Source: JBCCSZ01 sp039199225 (GTDB taxonomy: Bacteria > Bacteroidota > Bacteroidia > Chitinophagales > Saprospiraceae). From it: a stretch of 54,335 nt of DNA. The stretch covers positions 1-54,335 of the forward strand of contig JBCCSZ010000006.1 in the NCBI GenBank assembly GCA_039199225.1, in the 5' to 3' direction. Below are positions 51,101-54,335 of this stretch, piece after piece. Under the pieces are notes generated by a model. The model had not been told where the DNA came from, searched no databases, and saw only the letters and a program-made list of their open reading frames with translations. The translations under genes were made by a program, and so were the position numbers. Positions within the stretch are counted from its first letter, which is position 1; the number at the start of each line of letters is the position of its first letter.

Positions 51101-53739
51101 GTGGACTCTGCCTCATCTGGCACATCAGTTTCGAAGATGGATTGGTGGGTTTGATGATGGGACAAAATACCAGTGATTTGCAGGGCTGCTTTAGCTTATC
51201 TAACTCCATCGCCGTGACACGCAATGGCGTCGCAGGTGGACAAATTACAACTTCCGATCCAACCACCATTTGCGCAGGCGATGGTACGGGTGATCCAATC
51301 GACGTAAGCTTGACGGACAATTCAGGCGACAATTCCGCTTGGGTCATTACAGATACAGCAGGAGTCATTCTCGGACTGCCCATGGCACCACCTTTCGATC
51401 TGGAAGGCGCCGGTGGCGGCGTTTGCCTCATCTGGCATCTGAGTTATGCAGACGGCCTGACTGGCTTGATGATGGGACAAAATACCAGTGGCTTGGCAGG
51501 TTGCTTCGACTTCTCCAACCCCATTACGGTTATCCGCAATGGCGTCAATGGTGGACAAATCACGACTTCCGATCCGACAACCATTTGTGCCGGTGATGGT
51601 ATGGGTGATCCAATCGACGTAAGCCTATCCGGTAATGAAGGTGCCAATGCTGCCTGGGTCATCACCGATGCAGCAGGCGTCATTCTGGGACTACCTGCCG
51701 CACCACCTTTCGATTTGGAAGAAGCTGGTGGTGGCGTTTGCCTCATCTGGCACCTGAGCTTTGACGATGGCCTAACCGGCTTGATGATGGGACAGAATAC
51801 CAGTGATCTATCGGGCTGTTTCGACTTCTCCAACCCCATTACAGTGGTCCGCAACGGCGTCAATGGTGGAGAAATCAGCACAGACAGTCCAACCATTATT
51901 TGTGCAGGTGACGGAACGGACGACCTAATCGACGTATCCTTGACGGGAGCCGAAGGCGACAGCAGCGGCTGGATCATCACCGATACAGTTGGAACCATCC
52001 TTGGATTGCCAGCGGCTCCACCCTTTAACCTGGAAGGAGCAGGTGGAGGCGTTTGCCTCATCTGGCACATCAGCTACAGTGGCGACCTGATGGGAGCCGT
52101 ATTGGACAGCAATGCCAACAACTTGGTTGGTTGCTTCGATTTGTCCAATCCTATTACAGTAGTCCGCTCTGCTGGAATGACAAATGGTGGAACAATCAGT
52201 ACAGATGACCCCATCAATATTTGTGCAGGCGATGGCAATGGCGACCCGATTGATGTCAGCCTTATGGGCAACATGGGTACCAACTCTGCTTGGGTCATCA
52301 CCGATACAGCAGGATTGATCTTAGGACTTCCGATGGCGCCACCTTTCGACCTCGAAGATGCAGGAGAAGGGGTTTGCCTGATTTGGCACCTGAGCTTTGA
52401 AGACGGCCTGATGGGACTCATGATGGGTGCCAATGCCAATGACCTACAGGGTTGCTTTAGCTTCTCCAACCCCATCACAGTCAACAGAACAGAAGTCAAT
52501 GGTGGACAAATTACGACCAGCGATCCGACAACCATCTGCGCTGGTGACGGCGAGGGCGACCCCATCGATGTAAGCTTGTCCGGCAATATTGGAACGAACT
52601 CTGCTTGGGTGATTACCGATACAGCAGGATTGATTCTAGGGCTGCCAATGGCACCACCTTTCGACCTCGAAGGAGCTGGTGGAGGCGTTTGCCTGATTTG
52701 GCACCTGAGCCACGAAGATGGCCTGATGGGACTGGCAATGGGCGAAAATGCCAATAACTTAGTTGGTTGCTTCGAACTATCCAATCCAATCACCGTTATT
52801 CGCAACGGCGTAGATGGCGGTAGCATCTCAACCGCAGACCCAACCGATATTTGCGCAGGCGATGGCGTACCCAACCCCATTGACGTGACCTTAATGGATG
52901 CTGAAGGGGACAGTAGTGCCTGGATCATCACCGATACAGCTGGATTGATCCTAGGACTTCCGATGGCACCACCTTTCGACCTCGAAGATGCAGGAGCAGG
53001 TGTTTGCCTCATCTGGCACTTGAGTTACCATGGCGACATCAGCGGATTGATGATGGGTGAAAATGCCAGCAACTTATCTGGCTGCTTCGACCTCTCAGAC
53101 CCCATTACCGTTACGCGCAACGGCATAGAGGCCGGTAGCATTTCGACCGACGATCCGACAACGATTTGTGCAGGCGATGGTCAAGACGACCTCATAGACG
53201 TCACCCTCACGGGAGGTACTGGCGACAGTAGTGCCTGGGTGATCACAGATTCTTCAGGTGTGATTTTGGGACTACCAGCTGCCCCACCCTTCAACTTCGA
53301 AGGAGCAGGCGGAGGCGTTTGCCTCATCTGGCATGTGAGCTATACAGGTGATTTGATTGGTGCTGTTTTGGATAGCAATGCCAATAACATCATCGGTTGC
53401 TTTGCCCTTTCCGACCCAATCACCGTCAACCGCGTCACCAGTGGGCCTGAGTGTGTGACTTCGACCTTCGATGTCAATCCTTCTGGTATCCAGTTCGACC
53501 TCAGACCAAACCCAGTTAGTAATCGTTTGTTCATCGATCTTCAGTTGGAAGACATTACGGCTGAAAAAACAACGATCCGCATCACAACAGCTGCCGGACA
53601 GTTGGTTCGTAACTACGAATACCAATCTGTGGATCGCTTACAAGAGTATTTAGACCTTGAAGCCATTCCGGGAGGTCTGTATCTGATCTCGGTTCAAAAC
53701 GACCGACGGATATTGACCAAGCGCTTTGTGAAAGAATAG
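48145..53739 (+). CDS. Giant secreted protein: lamin-tail domain, 15 tandem ~105-residue repeats, T9SS type A sorting domain
   Basis: 1864 residues. A signal peptide ends near 'NSATAQ'. Residues about 29-185 form a lamin-tail-like domain ('VVINEVFPPETVELKNLGTD', 'VDYVEWGS'-type end). From about residue 193, 15 repeats follow. Each has the order 'TICAGDGxxDPIDV', 'WVITDTAGxILGLP', 'APPFDLEGAGGGVCLIWH', 'GLMMGQN' and 'GCFDFSNPITV', with three conserved cysteines. The last about 95 residues ('FDLRPNPVSNRLFIDLQ' to 'TKRFVKE') are a T9SS type A sorting domain. I do not recognise the repeat as a named domain. The 'D..GDG' clusters suggest calcium binding but this is a guess. A surface fibre or adhesin is likely. 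Confidence 0.92.
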   Translation: MRTIVSSKRLAAYGFVLFFYLFTNSATAQVVINEVFPPETVELKNLGTDSVNVSTYWLCNFPSYSQLSTLNIECGRLNMGPGEILTVKGFNNMSSDSEMGLYTNSNFGSPVGLIDYVEWGSANHQRSSVAVAAGVWTAGTFVASVPSGSSIEFDGEGDAVSDWLVTSTTSICTNNSNASTCGTVSGGSLTPLTTTDVCAGDGIADPVNVQLSGNFGENSSWVITDDAGNILDLPTTPPFDFEGAGGGICLIWYLSYQDGLMGLSVGQNTSDLDGCFDFSDSVSVNRTAIDGGTITTMDPTTICAGNGIADMIDVTLTGAVGTNTSWIITNGNDIILDLPASPPFNLDGAGGGLCRIYNISYEDGLSGLAEGEKLSELSGACFGLSNSIDVTRNGVSGGNIMALDPTTFCAGDGSPDTLGVLLVGAVGANANWVVTDTSGNIIGLPTSLPLDFEDAGPGICLVWNISYEDGLTGLMMGQNTSNLSGCFDFSNAITVIRYSGDTDGGQITTTSSGFTCPGDGIDDIVEVSLNGNNGSNSTWVITDQDGIILELPAAPPFNFEGAGPGLCLIWHLAYENGLEGLAVGMDANELRGCFDLSNAIAITRSDVDGGQISTMDVTDICVGEGSDDLIDVSLSGNVGSNTAWVITDTSGNILGLPLAPPFNFEDAGSGVCLIWHLSYADGLTGLMMGQNTDDLDGCFDFSNAITVIRTEVNGGNISTSDPTTICAGDGTADPINVTLSGNIGNNSAWVITDQGGLILGLPSGSPFDLEGAGSGTCLILHLSYEDGIDGLETGGNINSLTGCFDFSNSIAVVRTGVDGGTISTTDPTVICAGDGTADPIDVTLADNLGANSGWIITDTAGLILGLPAAPPFDLEGAGGGICLIWHISYANGLTGLTMGQNTSGLMGCFDLSNPIRVDRQEGATDGGTISTTDPTTICAGDGVGDPIDVSLTGNSGTNSGWIITDGDGNILGLPMAPPFDLEGAGGGLCLIWHISFEDGLVGLMMGQNTSDLQGCFSLSNSIAVTRNGVAGGQITTSDPTTICAGDGTGDPIDVSLTDNSGDNSAWVITDTAGVILGLPMAPPFDLEGAGGGVCLIWHLSYADGLTGLMMGQNTSGLAGCFDFSNPITVIRNGVNGGQITTSDPTTICAGDGMGDPIDVSLSGNEGANAAWVITDAAGVILGLPAAPPFDLEEAGGGVCLIWHLSFDDGLTGLMMGQNTSDLSGCFDFSNPITVVRNGVNGGEISTDSPTIICAGDGTDDLIDVSLTGAEGDSSGWIITDTVGTILGLPAAPPFNLEGAGGGVCLIWHISYSGDLMGAVLDSNANNLVGCFDLSNPITVVRSAGMTNGGTISTDDPINICAGDGNGDPIDVSLMGNMGTNSAWVITDTAGLILGLPMAPPFDLEDAGEGVCLIWHLSFEDGLMGLMMGANANDLQGCFSFSNPITVNRTEVNGGQITTSDPTTICAGDGEGDPIDVSLSGNIGTNSAWVITDTAGLILGLPMAPPFDLEGAGGGVCLIWHLSHEDGLMGLAMGENANNLVGCFELSNPITVIRNGVDGGSISTADPTDICAGDGVPNPIDVTLMDAEGDSSAWIITDTAGLILGLPMAPPFDLEDAGAGVCLIWHLSYHGDISGLMMGENASNLSGCFDLSDPITVTRNGIEAGSISTDDPTTICAGDGQDDLIDVTLTGGTGDSSAWVITDSSGVILGLPAAPPFNFEGAGGGVCLIWHVSYTGDLIGAVLDSNANNIIGCFALSDPITVNRVTSGPECVTSTFDVNPSGIQFDLRPNPVSNRLFIDLQLEDITAEKTTIRITTAAGQLVRNYEYQSVDRLQEYLDLEAIPGGLYLISVQNDRRILTKRFVKE
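48730..53440 (+). repeat. 15-copy tandem repeat, ~315-bp unit, inside the giant gene
   Basis: Copies 8, 9 and 10 begin at the same codon at 50950, 51265 and 51580, exactly 315 bp apart. Copies 7-14 are most alike at DNA level, while the first few are more diverged. This pattern fits repeated unequal crossing-over and predicts copy-number differences between strains. Confidence 0.9.
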
Positions 53740-53764
53740 GCTGAAAATATTTAATGTCTTAAGA

Positions 53765-53807
53765 AAAATCCCGAATTTTCGCTTGTCGAAGGTTCGGGAT
53801 TTTCTTT
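53765..53807 (+). terminator. Rho-independent terminator after the giant repeat-protein gene
   Basis: AAAATCCCGAA (53765-53775) pairs perfectly with TTCGGGATTTT (53793-53803), followed by CTTT. Confidence 0.85.
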
Positions 53808-53819
53808 AAAAATACTCAA

Positions 53820-54335
53820 ATGCCACAAGGGCCAGCTTTACAAATCATCTACCGAGATGCGCACCTAGTTGCCATCAATAAGCCACACGGCTTGCTGGTA
53901 CACCGCAGTCGCATAGCTGCTTCAGCGGAGGTATTTGCCTTACAGTTGCTCCGCGATCAAATCGAGCAATACGTCTACCCCATCCATCGCCTCGATCGCA
54001 AAACATCTGGTCTATTACTTTTTGCACTGGACGCGCCAACTGCTGCTGCCATACAAAACGCCATCATCCAGCAGGAAATACATAAAGAGTACCTGGCCAT
54101 TGTCAGGGGCTACTTTCCAGATAGCATCTTGGTAGACCATCCACTCCAAAACGACCGAATGAAAATCCAGGAGGCCGTAACGGCCTTTCAATTGCTTCAA
54201 ACAACAGAGCTGCCCATCCCTTTCGGCAAGCACGCCACTTCTCGGTATTCCCTCATCAGAGCTTTCCCCAAAACGGGCAGGATGCATCAAATCCGCAAGC
54301 ATTGCAATCACCTTAGGCACCCCATCATTGGAGAC
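53820..54335 (+). CDS. truC: tRNA pseudouridine synthase TruC, 5' part (truncated by window edge)
   Basis: 172 residues from the ATG at 53820, open to the window end. The RluA-family start 'LQIIYRDAHLVAINKPHGLL' is followed by the TruC-type 'VHRS' and the catalytic Asp59 in 'YPIHRLDRKTSGLLLFAL'. The later motif 'KTGRMHQIRKHCNHLRHPII' is also typical. The short length before the catalytic motif (no S4 domain) and the 'VHRS' sequence favour TruC, which makes pseudouridine 65 in tRNA, over RluA/C/D. Confidence 0.9.
   Translation, partial: MPQGPALQIIYRDAHLVAINKPHGLLVHRSRIAASAEVFALQLLRDQIEQYVYPIHRLDRKTSGLLLFALDAPTAAAIQNAIIQQEIHKEYLAIVRGYFPDSILVDHPLQNDRMKIQEAVTAFQLLQTTELPIPFGKHATSRYSLIRAFPKTGRMHQIRKHCNHLRHPIIGD

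Noticed and set aside
52074..53012. Long minus-strand frames across the giant repeat gene
   Set aside because: They recur with the same period as the 315-bp repeat and are antisense shadows of it.

Overview
The window looks like a chromosome segment of a free-living Bacteroidota bacterium, most likely of the Saprospiria/Lewinella type. The signs are type IX secretion (T9SS) C-terminal sorting domains on several large secreted proteins, a gliding-motility-type (CHU_C) C-terminus, GLPGLI and CarboxypepD_reg/TonB outer-membrane proteins, a UpxY-type NusG paralogue, and promoters matching the Bacteroidota -7 consensus TAnnTTTG rather than the sigma70 -10 box. No rRNA, tRNA, CRISPR array or intact insertion sequence was seen.

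Left part (1-10.4 kb, all minus strand): a biosynthetic gene cluster that runs off the left edge. In transcription order it has a small HTH protein, a NusG-family antiterminator (UpxY/LoaP-like), a NodU/CmcH-type carbamoyltransferase, SbnA- and SbnB-like enzymes that make L-2,3-diaminopropionate, a tryptophan 2,3-dioxygenase, a fatty-acyl-AMP ligase fused to a carrier protein, and the start of an NRPS (condensation domain followed by an adenylation domain cut by the window edge). The expected product is an N-acylated lipopeptide with diaminopropionate and possibly kynurenine, perhaps carbamoylated. Two terminator-like hairpins with U-tracts lie inside the operon, one right after the antiterminator gene and one between sbnB and the dioxygenase gene. 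That layout fits processive antitermination. Three tandem copies of a two-hairpin element lie upstream of the antiterminator gene.

Middle part (11-35 kb): mostly household and envelope genes. They include a secreted S9 peptidase with an extra C-terminal domain, a CoxG-like SRPBCC protein, a DUF4231 membrane protein, a Tat-exported amidohydrolase, a zinc-ribbon membrane protein, a possible small leader-type peptide, and a toxin-antitoxin-like pair (GNAT-like plus XRE) between two near-identical 23-bp direct repeats. Next come two secreted proteins and a divergent module: a TonB-type receptor plus GLPGLI protein on one side, a histidine kinase plus response regulator on the other. Between the two halves are three GGTTAAT boxes at helical spacing. 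A formyltransferase, a T9SS-secreted heme peroxidase, an alpha/beta hydrolase and a small membrane protein follow.

Right part (35.6-54.3 kb): a compact RiPP locus on the minus strand, with a 66-aa double-glycine-leader precursor carrying four core cysteines, a radical SAM/SPASM maturase and a C39-peptidase ABC exporter. An outer-membrane beta-barrel gene lies just upstream. Beyond it are a 499-aa helical-repeat protein of unknown function divergent from a 40-aa peptide gene, clpB, a 1864-aa T9SS protein made of 15 repeats of about 105 residues, and a truncated truC pseudouridine synthase gene at the right edge.
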